The notes beneath the pieces were generated by a model. It did not search any database. It saw only the letters and a list, made by a program, of their open reading frames with translations, and was not told where the DNA came from. Positions 17,003-25,310 of a stretch of DNA of 64,000 bases are shown one piece after another. Position numbers and translations under genes: made by a program. The stretch lies in NCBI GenBank assembly GCA_964421875.1, contig CAYQZD010000004.1, forward strand, positions 1-64,000, read 5' to 3'. Position 1 is the first letter of the stretch, and every line of letters begins with the position of its first letter. This stretch comes from CAYQZD01 sp964421875. GTDB taxonomy: Bacteria > Electryoneota > Tariuqbacteria > Tariuqbacterales > Tariuqbacteraceae.

Positions 17003-17671
17003 ATGTCCGATGAGGTTATGAAAACCGCTTATTACACATCGACTACAATTGATTCGTCGGCTCGAGCTATTCTGAATGAAACTGCAGGATTAAGAAGATA
17101 TCATGAATCCGGCTTAAAACTCGACGAATGCGCCCTGCTCATCATCGATATGCAGAGCTATTTCCTTGATGAACAATCGCACGCCTTCGTCCCCAGCGCA
17201 CTACCGATTGTGCCTCGTATCAAGCGTCTGGCGGAGTTATTCACCGCGCGCGGTCTGCCGGTAATCCTGACCAGACATTCCAACACCGGCGAGGACGCGA
17301 GGACGATGGGGAGCTGGTGGAGCGATTTGATACGCAGAGACGATATTCTAAGCGAAATAATCGCTGACTTCGATTTCGACAATGCTTTAGTGGTAGATAA
17401 GACTCAATATGACTCATTCTACGGTACCAGGCTGAAAGAAATCCTGACGGACAGAAAGACCAAACAAGTTGTCATTACCGGCGTGTTGACTCACCTTTGC
17501 TGCGAAACCACCGCCCGTTCGGCGTTTATGCGGGGATTCAATGTAATATTCCCGGTCGATGGAACCGCCACTTACGATATTGGTTATCACAAAGCGACCT
17601 TTCTCAACGCTTCGCACGGGTTCGCAGTCCCGACACTCATCGACACTTTGATTAAACGATTCGATGGTTAG
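17003..17671 (+). CDS. Isochorismatase-like cysteine hydrolase
   Basis: A 222-residue cytosolic protein of the isochorismatase/nicotinamidase fold. The triad is visible: Asp in LLIIDMQSYF (D49), Lys in VVDKTQYDSF (K133) and Cys in GVLTHLCCETTAR (C166). Members hydrolyse amides, ureides or vinyl ethers; the pocket residues do not tell which. An upstream in-frame start at 16913 lies inside the repeat array and encodes an implausible leader, so I chose 17003; ATG at 17018 is also possible. The gene ends 10 bases before the flavoprotein gene and, with it and the radical SAM gene, appears to form an operon. Confidence 0.85.
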   Translation: MSDEVMKTAYYTSTTIDSSARAILNETAGLRRYHESGLKLDECALLIIDMQSYFLDEQSHAFVPSALPIVPRIKRLAELFTARGLPVILTRHSNTGEDARTMGSWWSDLIRRDDILSEIIADFDFDNALVVDKTQYDSFYGTRLKEILTDRKTKQVVITGVLTHLCCETTARSAFMRGFNVIFPVDGTATYDIGYHKATFLNASHGFAVPTLIDTLIKRFDG

Positions 17672-17681
17672 GGTTTGACCG

Positions 17682-18572
17682 ATGTACGAAGCTGCAATCA
17701 TCGGCGGCGGGCCTGCGGGAATCGCAGCAGCCATACAACTGAGAAGATACTACATAAACCCGTTACTCTTAGAATACGGAGAAATCGGCGGTTTGCTGCT
17801 CAACGCCAACCTGGTGGAGAACTATCCGGGATTTGCCGAAGGCATTCCGGGAGTAGAATTAGTTGATTTATTCAGAATACACTTGTTACAGGCGGACATC
17901 GAAGCGGTTCGCGAAAAAGTGACTTCGGTGGACTATGTAAAAGATAAATTTAGGATAGAAACGAATTCGGGAGTTTACGAATCGAAAACGCTGGTAATCG
18001 CTTCCGGCACCAAAGCTAAGCCTTTCGACCTGCCTTACGATTCGGCGGAAATACTCCGAAAAGTCTATTCCGAAATATATCCGCTTATCGAAGAGAATGG
18101 TAAGACTTTTATCATTGTAGGCGGGGGGGACGCGGCTTTCGATTACGCCCTCAATTTAGCCCGGCGGAACAAGGTCTTTATCCTCAATCGCAGCGGCACG
18201 GTCAAATGCAATGCGGTTTTGTGGGAACGGGCGTCGGAATCTGCGGATATCGAGTATCTTACACTCATCCAGCTGTCGGATATTCACTGTAAAGCAAACA
18301 GACTCGTCATAGTATGCCGGGAAAAATCCCATAACGCTGTTAGGTCATTGGAAGCTGACTATATTATCACCGCAGTTGGCAGAGAACCAAATCTGGACTT
18401 CATTGGAAGCGGATTTAAGGACAAAATCGAAGCATTATCTGCGAAGGGGCTGCTACATTTCGCCGGCGACGTCAGGAACGCGTTATACCGCCAAACCGCA
18501 ATCTGCGTGGGTGACGGAGTGATGGCGGCGATGAGAATTAACAATATTTTACGGACCAAACTCCACCAATGA
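17682..18572 (+). CDS. Thioredoxin-reductase-like flavoprotein lacking the CxxC
   Basis: A 296-residue FAD/NAD(P)-binding oxidoreductase. The FAD GxGxxG is at the N terminus (IIGGGPAGIAAA), the NAD(P) loop at FIIVGGGDAAFDYAL, and the FAD ribityl motif near the end (FAGDVRN...AICVGDGVMAA). Size and order match bacterial thioredoxin reductase, but the redox CxxC expected just before the second nucleotide loop is absent: residues there run DSAEILRKVYSEIYPLIEENGK. It therefore resembles the TrxR-like ferredoxin/flavodoxin-NADP reductases and other non-disulfide members. Its stop overlaps the radical SAM start by 4 bases, so it may supply electrons to that enzyme; this is inference. Confidence 0.85.
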   Translation: MYEAAIIGGGPAGIAAAIQLRRYYINPLLLEYGEIGGLLLNANLVENYPGFAEGIPGVELVDLFRIHLLQADIEAVREKVTSVDYVKDKFRIETNSGVYESKTLVIASGTKAKPFDLPYDSAEILRKVYSEIYPLIEENGKTFIIVGGGDAAFDYALNLARRNKVFILNRSGTVKCNAVLWERASESADIEYLTLIQLSDIHCKANRLVIVCREKSHNAVRSLEADYIITAVGREPNLDFIGSGFKDKIEALSAKGLLHFAGDVRNALYRQTAICVGDGVMAAMRINNILRTKLHQ

Positions 18573-19519
18573 AGATATTAGGCAGCGTCGGTAACGAAGA
18601 AATCGCAACGGTTTACATCGCTGAAAACGAAACGGGGAGATTGTTGGAATTTGCGGAATCGGTTCAACCGCCCATTCCACTGGAGGATAAGTGGGTACTG
18701 CTGGTTTCGAGTCTTTACGGCTGTCCGGTGGGATGCAAGTTTTGCGATGCGGGGGAGTTTTACCGGGGAAAGCTCACCGCCGAGGAGATTTTCGCGCAAA
18801 TCGACTATATGGTGAAGCGGCGGTTCCCTCAGAGGAAGATACCCGTTAAAAAATTTAAGATTCAATTCGCGCGGATGGGGGAACCGGCTTTGAATCCTAA
18901 CGCGCTTGAAGTCCTGGAGCGGCTGCCGCGCCGTTACGATGCGCCGGGATTACTACCGACTTTATCGACTGTCGCGCCTTTGGGAACGGACGGTTTTTTT
19001 CAAGGCTTGTTGGAGATAAAAAAGGAAATGTATCCGTTAAACTTTCAGCTTCAATTCTCGGTCCACAGCACCGACGCGCGGGCTCGGGATGAATTAATTC
19101 CGGTGAAGAAATGGGATTTGGCGAAAATAGCGGAATACGGCGGGGATTTTTTCGATGCTGGAGGGCGGAAAATCACGTTGAATTTCGCACTGGCGGAGGG
19201 CGCGCCGCTGGACTGCGATTTGCTAAGGGAAATGTTTTCAGTCGATAAGTTTTTGGTGAAATTCACCCCGGTCAATCCCACGGTTCGCGCCTATTCGAAC
19301 CGCATCGATTCCCGCATATCCCCCCATAACGCCGATTACGATTTTATCGGAAGGCTTCGCGATTTGGGATACGAGGTTATTTTAAGTATCGGGGAACTGG
19401 AGGAGAATAAAATCGGCAGCAATTGCGGTCAATACATCGGCGCTTATCTGCGTTCGGGAAAAACGCTGTCCGAAGGGTATGAATACCAGGTCGAATGGGA
19501 TAGTCTGATTGGCGATTGA
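18569..19519 (+). CDS. RlmN/Cfr-like radical SAM protein without the resolving Cys
   Basis: A 316-residue radical SAM protein alignable by eye with RlmN: IATVYIAEN (RlmN VETVYIPED), LVSSLYGCPVGCKFCDAG with the CxxxCxxC cluster motif (C52, C56, C59), RMGEPALNPN, QFSVHSTDARARDELIPVKK, and SNCGQYIGAY with C286 at the place of the methyl-carrying Cys355. Two things differ. RlmN Cys118, which resolves the protein-RNA adduct (TLCVSS), is Leu45 here (LLLVSS-like VLLVSS). The N-terminal RNA-binding domain of RlmN is missing; only about 40 residues precede the core. It is thus unlikely to be the housekeeping 23S rRNA/tRNA methylase. It follows a flavoprotein and a hydrolase gene with ATGA coupling. 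Target unknown. Confidence 0.85.
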   Translation: MKILGSVGNEEIATVYIAENETGRLLEFAESVQPPIPLEDKWVLLVSSLYGCPVGCKFCDAGEFYRGKLTAEEIFAQIDYMVKRRFPQRKIPVKKFKIQFARMGEPALNPNALEVLERLPRRYDAPGLLPTLSTVAPLGTDGFFQGLLEIKKEMYPLNFQLQFSVHSTDARARDELIPVKKWDLAKIAEYGGDFFDAGGRKITLNFALAEGAPLDCDLLREMFSVDKFLVKFTPVNPTVRAYSNRIDSRISPHNADYDFIGRLRDLGYEVILSIGELEENKIGSNCGQYIGAYLRSGKTLSEGYEYQVEWDSLIGD

Positions 19520-19628
19520 CGCTTAGCGGCAGGCGGCTTGTCCTCCTTGGACGGGAAAGAATCGATGGTAAACGACACTGGTATTAGCATCCTATAAATA
19601 CAATCACCACAAACAATTCGGGGGAAAT

Positions 19629-20771
19629 ATGCGGGGAATATTCACTATCCGGAGGAGGTTGAAGCTCCTCCCTGCTCTATCGGCTGCAGCCGCAATGGCG
19701 TTGTTCGGGGGAGGGGCGGCTTGGGCAATGCCGAATATAGCGGTGGACTATGGACAGCATTGCGCATTATGCCATCACGATCCATCGGGCGGAGGACCGC
19801 GGACATTGTATGGCAGTCAATTCGCGGCGCGGAATGAACTCGCCACCTGGACCGATCAGGAGTTGAACTTAGAGCAGGATTTCGATCCGCAATTGAACGA
19901 CTGGCTGACGCTGGGAGCGGACCTGCGGATTCTCTACACTAATTTCGAGAATGCCCCTTCCAGCGGAACGCGGATTATGCAGGGGGCTTTGCATTTGACG
20001 GCTCAGCTTCATCCCAAATTCAAGTTCTATTTCAGCAAAGACTGGAACCTGGATTATCAGGCGGCGGCGATAGCGAACATCCTGCCCTGGGACGGCTATC
20101 TCAAGGCGGGGCGTTTCCTTCCGACCTACGGGATCAGGCCGGACGACCATACTACCTTTATTCGGGACGGATTGTTCGGAGGGGCGTTTTACACCGACAC
20201 CGGGATTGAGGTTGGCTTTCAGCCGGAGGGCTGGGATTTCACCGCCGGATTGTTGAACGGGACTTCGAGCGGATTCAACGATAACCGGCGTTATGCTTTG
20301 ACTTTCCGCGGAGCGCGGCGGTTTCGAGCGGGGGATTTGAATCTGTTGGCGGGAGGTTCGCTGTATGGCGACGACTATGCAGACGAGGGCTGGGAAACGC
20401 TGTGGTACGGCGCTTTCTACGGATTCAGCTACCATGGATTCACCTACATCGGCGAGGTGGATATTACTGAAAACCACCCCTCCAGCTTGTATGATTTAGG
20501 GCTACCGGGTAATCCAAAGGGATTAGTCAGCTCCCAGGCGCTCTTCTATCAGGTATTCAGAGGATTCTACGCCAAGGCGGGGCACGATTTTCACGATTAC
20601 AATATCGACTATGAAACGGGGTCGGCGCAGCGTTTCACCCTGGGAGCGCAGTGGTTTCCGCTGGGATTTTTAGAACTTCAAGCGAACCTAAGACTGCGGC
20701 AGACCAGCGATATAGACGGAGACACTAAAGATACGGTCGAATTCGACGCGCAAATTCATCTATTTTATTAA
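19629..20771 (+). CDS. Outer-membrane porin-like barrel with N-terminal c-type haem site
   Basis: A 380-residue exported protein: twin-arginine-flavoured leader (RRRLKLLPALSAAAAMALFGGGAAWA), then one haem c motif HCALCHH (C45, C48, H49) about 12 residues into the mature chain. The rest is a barrel of amphipathic strands (LGADLRILYTNF; GALHLTAQLHPKFKFYFSKDW; YLKAGRFLPTYGIRPDDHTTFIRD) ending in LFY with a terminal aromatic. The single haem on a porin recalls the porin-cytochrome idea used in outer-membrane electron transfer, but no multihaem partner is present. It overlaps the next gene start region (TAATG) and is followed by YceI and a cytochrome lipoprotein. GGGGGAAAT precedes the ATG. Confidence 0.8.
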   Translation: MRGIFTIRRRLKLLPALSAAAAMALFGGGAAWAMPNIAVDYGQHCALCHHDPSGGGPRTLYGSQFAARNELATWTDQELNLEQDFDPQLNDWLTLGADLRILYTNFENAPSSGTRIMQGALHLTAQLHPKFKFYFSKDWNLDYQAAAIANILPWDGYLKAGRFLPTYGIRPDDHTTFIRDGLFGGAFYTDTGIEVGFQPEGWDFTAGLLNGTSSGFNDNRRYALTFRGARRFRAGDLNLLAGGSLYGDDYADEGWETLWYGAFYGFSYHGFTYIGEVDITENHPSSLYDLGLPGNPKGLVSSQALFYQVFRGFYAKAGHDFHDYNIDYETGSAQRFTLGAQWFPLGFLELQANLRLRQTSDIDGDTKDTVEFDAQIHLFY

Positions 20772-20782
20772 TGGGGGACAAA

Positions 20783-21394
20783 ATGTTAAATAGTTTTCCA
20801 ATTCTGCTGACCGCCGCCCTCTTGACAGCGGCGGCTTTCGGGGGTGAAATCGTCTTCACGGTGGAGCCGGGCGACTACCAGAACGTAACATTTCACTCCA
20901 AAGCGCCGCTGGAATCATTCGAAGGTGTGACAAACCAAATTTTCGGCAGCATTCAGGTGAATCTGGACAGCCTGGCGGGAGCGTCAGCGGTAATCAAGGT
21001 GGATATGCAGGCGCTGGATACCGGTATCAATCTGCGAAATAAGCATATGCGCGACAACCATCTGCATACGGCGGATTATCCCTTCGCGGAATTCAGTTTA
21101 AAGCGGATTGAAGGCGCGGGGAACCTTAAAGAAGGGGAAGCGGTCGAGTTCAACGGCATTGGCGATTTTACACTGCACGGCGTCACGCGGGAGATTTCGG
21201 TTCCACTGAGGGTAAAATTCCTGACAGATGGGAGGGACACTCCGTTGGAAACGGCGGGTAACGCTCTTCATATCAAGGGAGAATTCCAGGTGAAATTGTC
21301 CGACTATGAGGTTCCGCGTCCGAAGTTTTTGGTGATGAAACTGAACGAAGTCCAGCGGGTGACGATTGAGTTGTGGGCGAAGGGGGGTGAGTAG
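20783..21394 (+). CDS. YceI-family periplasmic protein
   Basis: About 203 residues with a signal peptide (MLNSFPILLTAALLTAAAFG) and a YceI lipocalin-like barrel: VEPGDYQNVTFHSKAPLESFEGVT, IKVDMQALDTGINLRNKHMRDNHLHTADYPFAEF, GDFTLHGVTREISVPL. YceI proteins bind long isoprenoid or similar lipids and are often found next to cytochromes. I placed the start at 20783, where GGGGGA lies 5 bases upstream, rather than at 20771, which overlaps the stop of the porin gene. Middle gene of the haem-porin/YceI/cytochrome unit. Confidence 0.92.
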   Translation: MLNSFPILLTAALLTAAAFGGEIVFTVEPGDYQNVTFHSKAPLESFEGVTNQIFGSIQVNLDSLAGASAVIKVDMQALDTGINLRNKHMRDNHLHTADYPFAEFSLKRIEGAGNLKEGEAVEFNGIGDFTLHGVTREISVPLRVKFLTDGRDTPLETAGNALHIKGEFQVKLSDYEVPRPKFLVMKLNEVQRVTIELWAKGGE

Positions 21395-21395
21395 G

Positions 21396-21794
21396 ATGAG
21401 GCGGATGGCGTTCTTCTTGGCGGTGGCGGCGTTAGCGGCGTTTATCATCCTCTCCTGCGAAGATATGGGGGAAGATGTCGTCGTCTCCCCCAATGCGTCG
21501 GGAGATACCACGGACTGGGCGGAGGTCCAGCCCATATTCCAACAGCACTGCGTAAACTGCCATAATCCGTCTAATTTGGGCGGGGGATTGAACCTGGAAA
21601 CTCACGCCGGAGTTCTGGCCGGGGGTAATCATGGAGCAGCGGTGGTTCCGGGGAATCCTGACGGGTCGCTACTGGTGCGGACGCTGGAGGGGACTTCAGC
21701 CGAGGTATCGCAGATGCCGTTAGGGGCGCAGGCGCTTTCGGCTGCGCTAATCGCTGTGGTGCGGGATTGGATAGCTGACGGCGCGGGAGGGTAG
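21396..21794 (+). CDS. Monohaem cytochrome c lipoprotein
   Basis: A 132-residue protein starting one base after the YceI stop (ATG at 21396; GGGGGG eight bases upstream). The leader ends IILSC (C21), a lipobox. The mature part has one haem site QQHCVNCHNP (C52, C55, H56) in the arrangement EVQPIFQQHCVNCHNPSNLGGGLNL, typical of planctomycete-type single-haem domains, and a likely axial Met in SQMPLGAQ. It probably accepts or donates electrons in the periplasm, working with the haem-porin two genes upstream. Confidence 0.87.
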   Translation: MRRMAFFLAVAALAAFIILSCEDMGEDVVVSPNASGDTTDWAEVQPIFQQHCVNCHNPSNLGGGLNLETHAGVLAGGNHGAAVVPGNPDGSLLVRTLEGTSAEVSQMPLGAQALSAALIAVVRDWIADGAGG

Positions 21795-21805
21795 GCTGCG
21801 ACTTT

Positions 21806-21920
21806 CGATTTGTGATTTGCGATTTGCGATTTGCGATTTGGGAAAGGGGGATTTGATATTTTGGGGTCGATTGTTTAGATTAGATAGACTTGCGATTTGT
21901 GATTTGTGATTTGTGATTGG
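21806..21920. repeat. Heptanucleotide arrays G (two blocks)
   Basis: Five units of CGATTTG/TGATTTG at 21806-21840 and four at 21893-21920, separated by about 50 bases of G/T-rich sequence. They begin 12 bases after the cytochrome stop. At 21970-22014 an ATTAAGCGGATT/AATCCGCTTAAT stem follows, so this too has a GCGG hairpin nearby. Confidence 0.88.
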
Positions 21921-22041
21921 GGAATGGATGGGGATGGTGGTGGGAACAATTGAGATTCACAGGGAATTAAGCGGATTAAGCAGATTAGGAGGCTGAAAAA
22001 TCCGCTTAATTGGGTAACATTTACTGATATGAAGTGTATTC

Positions 22042-22089
22042 GTCATTCTGGCTGCGAAGCAAGCCAGAATCCCTCTTCTCCCGAATGAC
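22042..22089. repeat. GTCATTC...GAATGAC palindromic element, copy 3 (shortened)
   Basis: A 48-base copy in the opposite orientation that has lost one internal hairpin arm. Its left flank (TTTACTGATATGAAG) is the reverse complement of the right flank of copies 1 and 4, which confirms the longer repeat unit. The 21795-22171 gap holds only this and the arrays. Confidence 0.85.
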
Positions 22090-22171
22090 ACTGTATTTAC
22101 GACTTCATAACACCAAAAGTCTTACATTTACAGATATAATTATAGAATAAACATAACCAAGGAGAATCAAA

Positions 22172-23956
22172 CTGGAAACGCAAACTCCCATCAAGATTAA
22201 GAAGAAACACCCGCCGGGTCTGCCGGTGCTGTTTTTGACCGAGATGTGGGAGCGGTTCAGTTTTTACTGTATGCTCTCCATCCTGGCGCTCTATATGAGC
22301 GAGACCTTCGTGCGGGGGGGATTAGGTTTCGACACCTTCAGGACGGGCCAGGTTTACGGGCTCTATGTGGGGCTGGTTTATTTCACGCCGCTGATAGGGG
22401 GGATGATTGCAGACCGGCTGTTAGGCATCCGCAAGACCATCATCGTAGGCGGGCTGTTTATGATGGCGGGGCATTTCCTGCTGGGGCTGATATTGTTCCC
22501 CGCTTCGGGGACGCCGCTGTTCCATATGGGTGATTTGAAGCATCCGGAAGCGTTTTTTGTCAAATTAGAGCGGTCTGACACGCCGATGGCGGAATATATC
22601 AGATCCAACATCAGCGGCGACACTCGGGTATTGTTGGAGGATTATTCCGACTTTGCGGGAGACGCCGCCACCGCCGCTATGACCCTGGACTATCAACAAC
22701 CGATTTTCGACGCATTGTATCCCGCTTTTTTAAATGAAATGAACCGCATTATTCAAACGGAATTGGTTTACGACGAGGAACGCTTTGAGGGAGTGGCTTT
22801 AAGCCCGGAAATCCGGGCGCAGCTTGAAGCGCCGCCGGAGGGTATGGAACTGGCAAAGCTGAATCGCGAGCTATTGATGGCGGCTTATCCGGGGGAGATT
22901 AAGGGGAAACCGTTCCATTTCGGTTTCAGTCCGCTTATGTTCTTCTTCGCAGCGCTGGGGTGCCTGATTATCGGGAACGGGTGTTTCAAGCCCAACATTT
23001 CCACGATGCTGGGGAATCTCTACCGGGATTTGCCGGAGAAGAAGGACGATGCTTACAATATCTTCTATATGGGTATCAACTTAGGGGCGTTCTTTTCACC
23101 CCTTGTGGCGGCTTCGCTGCGAAGTCTGCACCCCATACACGGCTGGCACTACGCGTTCGGCGCGGCGGGGATAGGGATGATAATTTCACTGGTAACATTC
23201 ACGCTATTCCAGAAGCATGTGCGCGCTGGTGAGAATGTCAGCGGGGGGAACATCGACCAGGCTGGCACCGGCAAAGAAGTAGAACTCACGCCGATACAGG
23301 CTCGGAAGCGGGTGATGGCGCTGTTGGTGATATTCGGGGTGGTGATTTTCTTCTGGATGGGATTCCACCAGAACGGTCTGACCTTGAATTTCTGGGCGCG
23401 GGACAACACGCGCACCACGCTCAGCCCCGAACTTTTCCAGTCGGTGAATCCGCTGTTCATCCTACTGTTCACCCCGCTGGTGGTGGGCTTTTGGAACATC
23501 CTGCGGCGGCGGAAACTGGAACCTTCAACCGCTTCGAAGCTGGGAGTGGGGATGATACTCACCGCCGGGAGTTTCGCCATTATGGCCTTCGCGGCTTTGT
23601 CAGGAGGGAATATCGGGCGGGTGAGCGTGTCCTGGCTCATCAGCGCTTACGCAGTTATTACGTTGGGTGAGTTGTGCTTATCGCCGATGGGGCTTTCGCT
23701 GGTGTCGAAGCTGGCGCCTTGGAAGATACGGGGGATGATGATGGGGGGCTGGTTCGCGGCGACCGCGATTGGTAATTATCTTTCAGGTTTCCTGGGCAGT
23801 TTCTGGGACACGCTGATACACAGCACTTTCTTTACGATATTGGTGGGGACTTCGTTGTTTGCGGCGGCGCTGCTGTTCGTGTTCCTGAAGTTTTTAAATC
23901 CGATAATCAAGGAGGCTGAGGAGCAGGCGCGATCGGCGGCGGAAGAAAGCGCGTGA
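22172..23956 (+). CDS. POT-family peptide:proton symporter with large inserted loop
   Basis: The best POT homologue in the window: FLTEMWERFSFYCMLSILALYM (ExxERFxFY), IGGMIADRLLGIRKTI, GNGCFKPNISTMLGNLY, FYMGINLGAFFSP. It imports di/tripeptides with protons. Between the third and fourth membrane segments is a ~130-residue hydrophilic insert (about residues 115-245) absent from ordinary POTs. The first usual start codon is GTG at 22226, but it falls inside the conserved GLPVLFLTEMWE block. A CTG at 22172, 18 codons upstream in frame, has AAGGAG seven bases before it and restores the usual KKHPPGLPVLF leader, so I take it as the start. A tail of ~20 charged residues ends the protein. Confidence 0.88.
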   Translation: METQTPIKIKKKHPPGLPVLFLTEMWERFSFYCMLSILALYMSETFVRGGLGFDTFRTGQVYGLYVGLVYFTPLIGGMIADRLLGIRKTIIVGGLFMMAGHFLLGLILFPASGTPLFHMGDLKHPEAFFVKLERSDTPMAEYIRSNISGDTRVLLEDYSDFAGDAATAAMTLDYQQPIFDALYPAFLNEMNRIIQTELVYDEERFEGVALSPEIRAQLEAPPEGMELAKLNRELLMAAYPGEIKGKPFHFGFSPLMFFFAALGCLIIGNGCFKPNISTMLGNLYRDLPEKKDDAYNIFYMGINLGAFFSPLVAASLRSLHPIHGWHYAFGAAGIGMIISLVTFTLFQKHVRAGENVSGGNIDQAGTGKEVELTPIQARKRVMALLVIFGVVIFFWMGFHQNGLTLNFWARDNTRTTLSPELFQSVNPLFILLFTPLVVGFWNILRRRKLEPSTASKLGVGMILTAGSFAIMAFAALSGGNIGRVSVSWLISAYAVITLGELCLSPMGLSLVSKLAPWKIRGMMMGGWFAATAIGNYLSGFLGSFWDTLIHSTFFTILVGTSLFAAALLFVFLKFLNPIIKEAEEQARSAAEESA

Positions 23957-24356
23957 TAGAATATGGTTGGTTCATCCGGAAAATGGGTAGTTCAAATAAC
24001 TCAAAGATAAACAGGTAGATGATGTATTTTTAAAATGAACTGATATGATTTGCATTTTATATTTATTTTACATATATTTTTTCATACTTTATCTGTTGAA
24101 TACTAGTACTTAAAATTCAATAACATAGCTACATGTTAGAGTATGTTAGTTGTATAAACAGAAAAATGTACCCGGGCCAAATCTGTTAATAATTTCATCA
24201 ATTCCATGTGTTTAGCTAAATTACGAAGATTACCTTTTTCCTTGATGAAATAATTTATAATCTTGTGTCAAAACGAAAAATATTGGAACATCCCATGCAT
24301 ATAGTTGCAACCATTTCCGAATTGTCTAAGTAAAATAAATTGGGAGGTATACCGCC
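23957..24356. other. AT-rich non-coding left flank of an inserted segment
   Basis: About 400 bases, far more AT-rich than the genes to the left. I see no gene, tRNA or clear inverted repeat. It marks the change in base composition that continues to about 26130. Confidence 0.5.
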
Positions 24357-24977
24357 ATGGCTGATTCTGGAAAAATAATTGAAGCATTAATCCAAATTCT
24401 AGCATTGGCCGGAATTGGTTTATTTGGTAAAGCTCTGTGCCATTTTTGTACTTATATGAAGGATCTGAATAGACTAAAAAAATTGATCATAGAGAGTAGG
24501 CCAATTCCACCAGGTCTTTGGCAAAGAATGAGGAAGCGTGAAGGATTTAGACGAGATGAACATATAACAGGCCATTATCTGATAATAGCTTCAATGATTT
24601 ACCTGTTAAAACTAGTCGTTGGAACTAATGAGTTGGGATTAAACTTCTTCACAATATCGATCGATAATAATAATACAAGAACTCTGATAATAACAATCAT
24701 CATACTTCTTGGCTTAATCCTTGGTTATATTGTTGTTCGTTTAGGTAACATCGATGCACATGGTACAAAAGAAAAAATAGTATCAAAAAAGCAATTTATT
24801 AGTAATAAGGATGTTGCGGAAAGTAAGAAAACCTATAAGCCAATATCTAAATCTAATAAAATCAGCTTCATTCCATTCTCAATCTTTCATGTAGTAAACA
24901 CAATTGGGGTCGCTTCACTTAGCGTATCTTATTATATAGCTGATAATTTATTAAAGTTTTCAATACCCGGAGGTTGA
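24357..24977 (+). CDS. Uncharacterised four-segment membrane protein
   Basis: A 206-residue protein I do not recognise. Hydrophobic segments lie at about 8-27, 70-90, 108-128 and 175-195, with a basic cytoplasmic-looking loop at 130-168 (KEKIVSKKQFISNK). TGGGAGG precedes the ATG by 8 bases. Codon use is AT-rich, unlike the flanking genes. The next gene begins one base after its stop, so it is the first gene of a three-gene unit with a small membrane protein and a metallopeptidase. Confidence 0.7.
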   Translation: MADSGKIIEALIQILALAGIGLFGKALCHFCTYMKDLNRLKKLIIESRPIPPGLWQRMRKREGFRRDEHITGHYLIIASMIYLLKLVVGTNELGLNFFTISIDNNNTRTLIITIIILLGLILGYIVVRLGNIDAHGTKEKIVSKKQFISNKDVAESKKTYKPISKSNKISFIPFSIFHVVNTIGVASLSVSYYIADNLLKFSIPGG

Positions 24978-24978
24978 A

Positions 24979-25281
24979 ATGTTGACTCCCCTGTTATTTT
25001 TTGCCTTGCTTGGCATAATAATTGTTGTTTTCAGTATTCTTATAGACTTAGCTTTCAAAAAGTCTTTTGCAGCTAGGAAAAGGTTCCTTGTAGGAATACT
25101 ACGAAAAAAAGCCTCAAAACTCACACCAGACAAGTATGCACTTACCTATTTTGCGCCAAAAATTGACAAGAGTGATTCTCCAGAAGACGGAATAGTAAAA
25201 AGTATTTCAAAAGATAATTTAGGGTTAGTGCAAGAGGAATTCATAAAGATCTTTATAAAAAACCTGAAGAGTAAAAACTAG
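24979..25281 (+). CDS. Small single-span membrane protein
   Basis: A 100-residue protein, not recognised: one N-terminal membrane helix (TPLLFFALLGIIIVVFSILIDLAF) then a basic, then mixed-charge tail. CCCGGAGGTTGAA precedes the ATG, a strong ribosome binding site that overlaps the end of the previous gene. AT-rich like its neighbours. Confidence 0.65.
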   Translation: MLTPLLFFALLGIIIVVFSILIDLAFKKSFAARKRFLVGILRKKASKLTPDKYALTYFAPKIDKSDSPEDGIVKSISKDNLGLVQEEFIKIFIKNLKSKN

Positions 25282-25310
25282 GTTTATTAAAAAAAGCAAG
25301 AGTACATACT

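Noticed and set aside
17682..18572. Annotation as thioredoxin reductase TrxB
   Set aside because: The redox CxxC is absent, so it cannot reduce thioredoxin by the usual route.
18569..19519. Annotation as housekeeping 23S rRNA/tRNA methyltransferase RlmN
   Set aside because: The residue equivalent to Cys118 is Leu and the N-terminal RNA-binding domain is missing.
19869..20477. A 202-codon minus-strand frame opposite the haem-porin gene
   Set aside because: Shadow of a well-supported gene; no motif, no plausible start.
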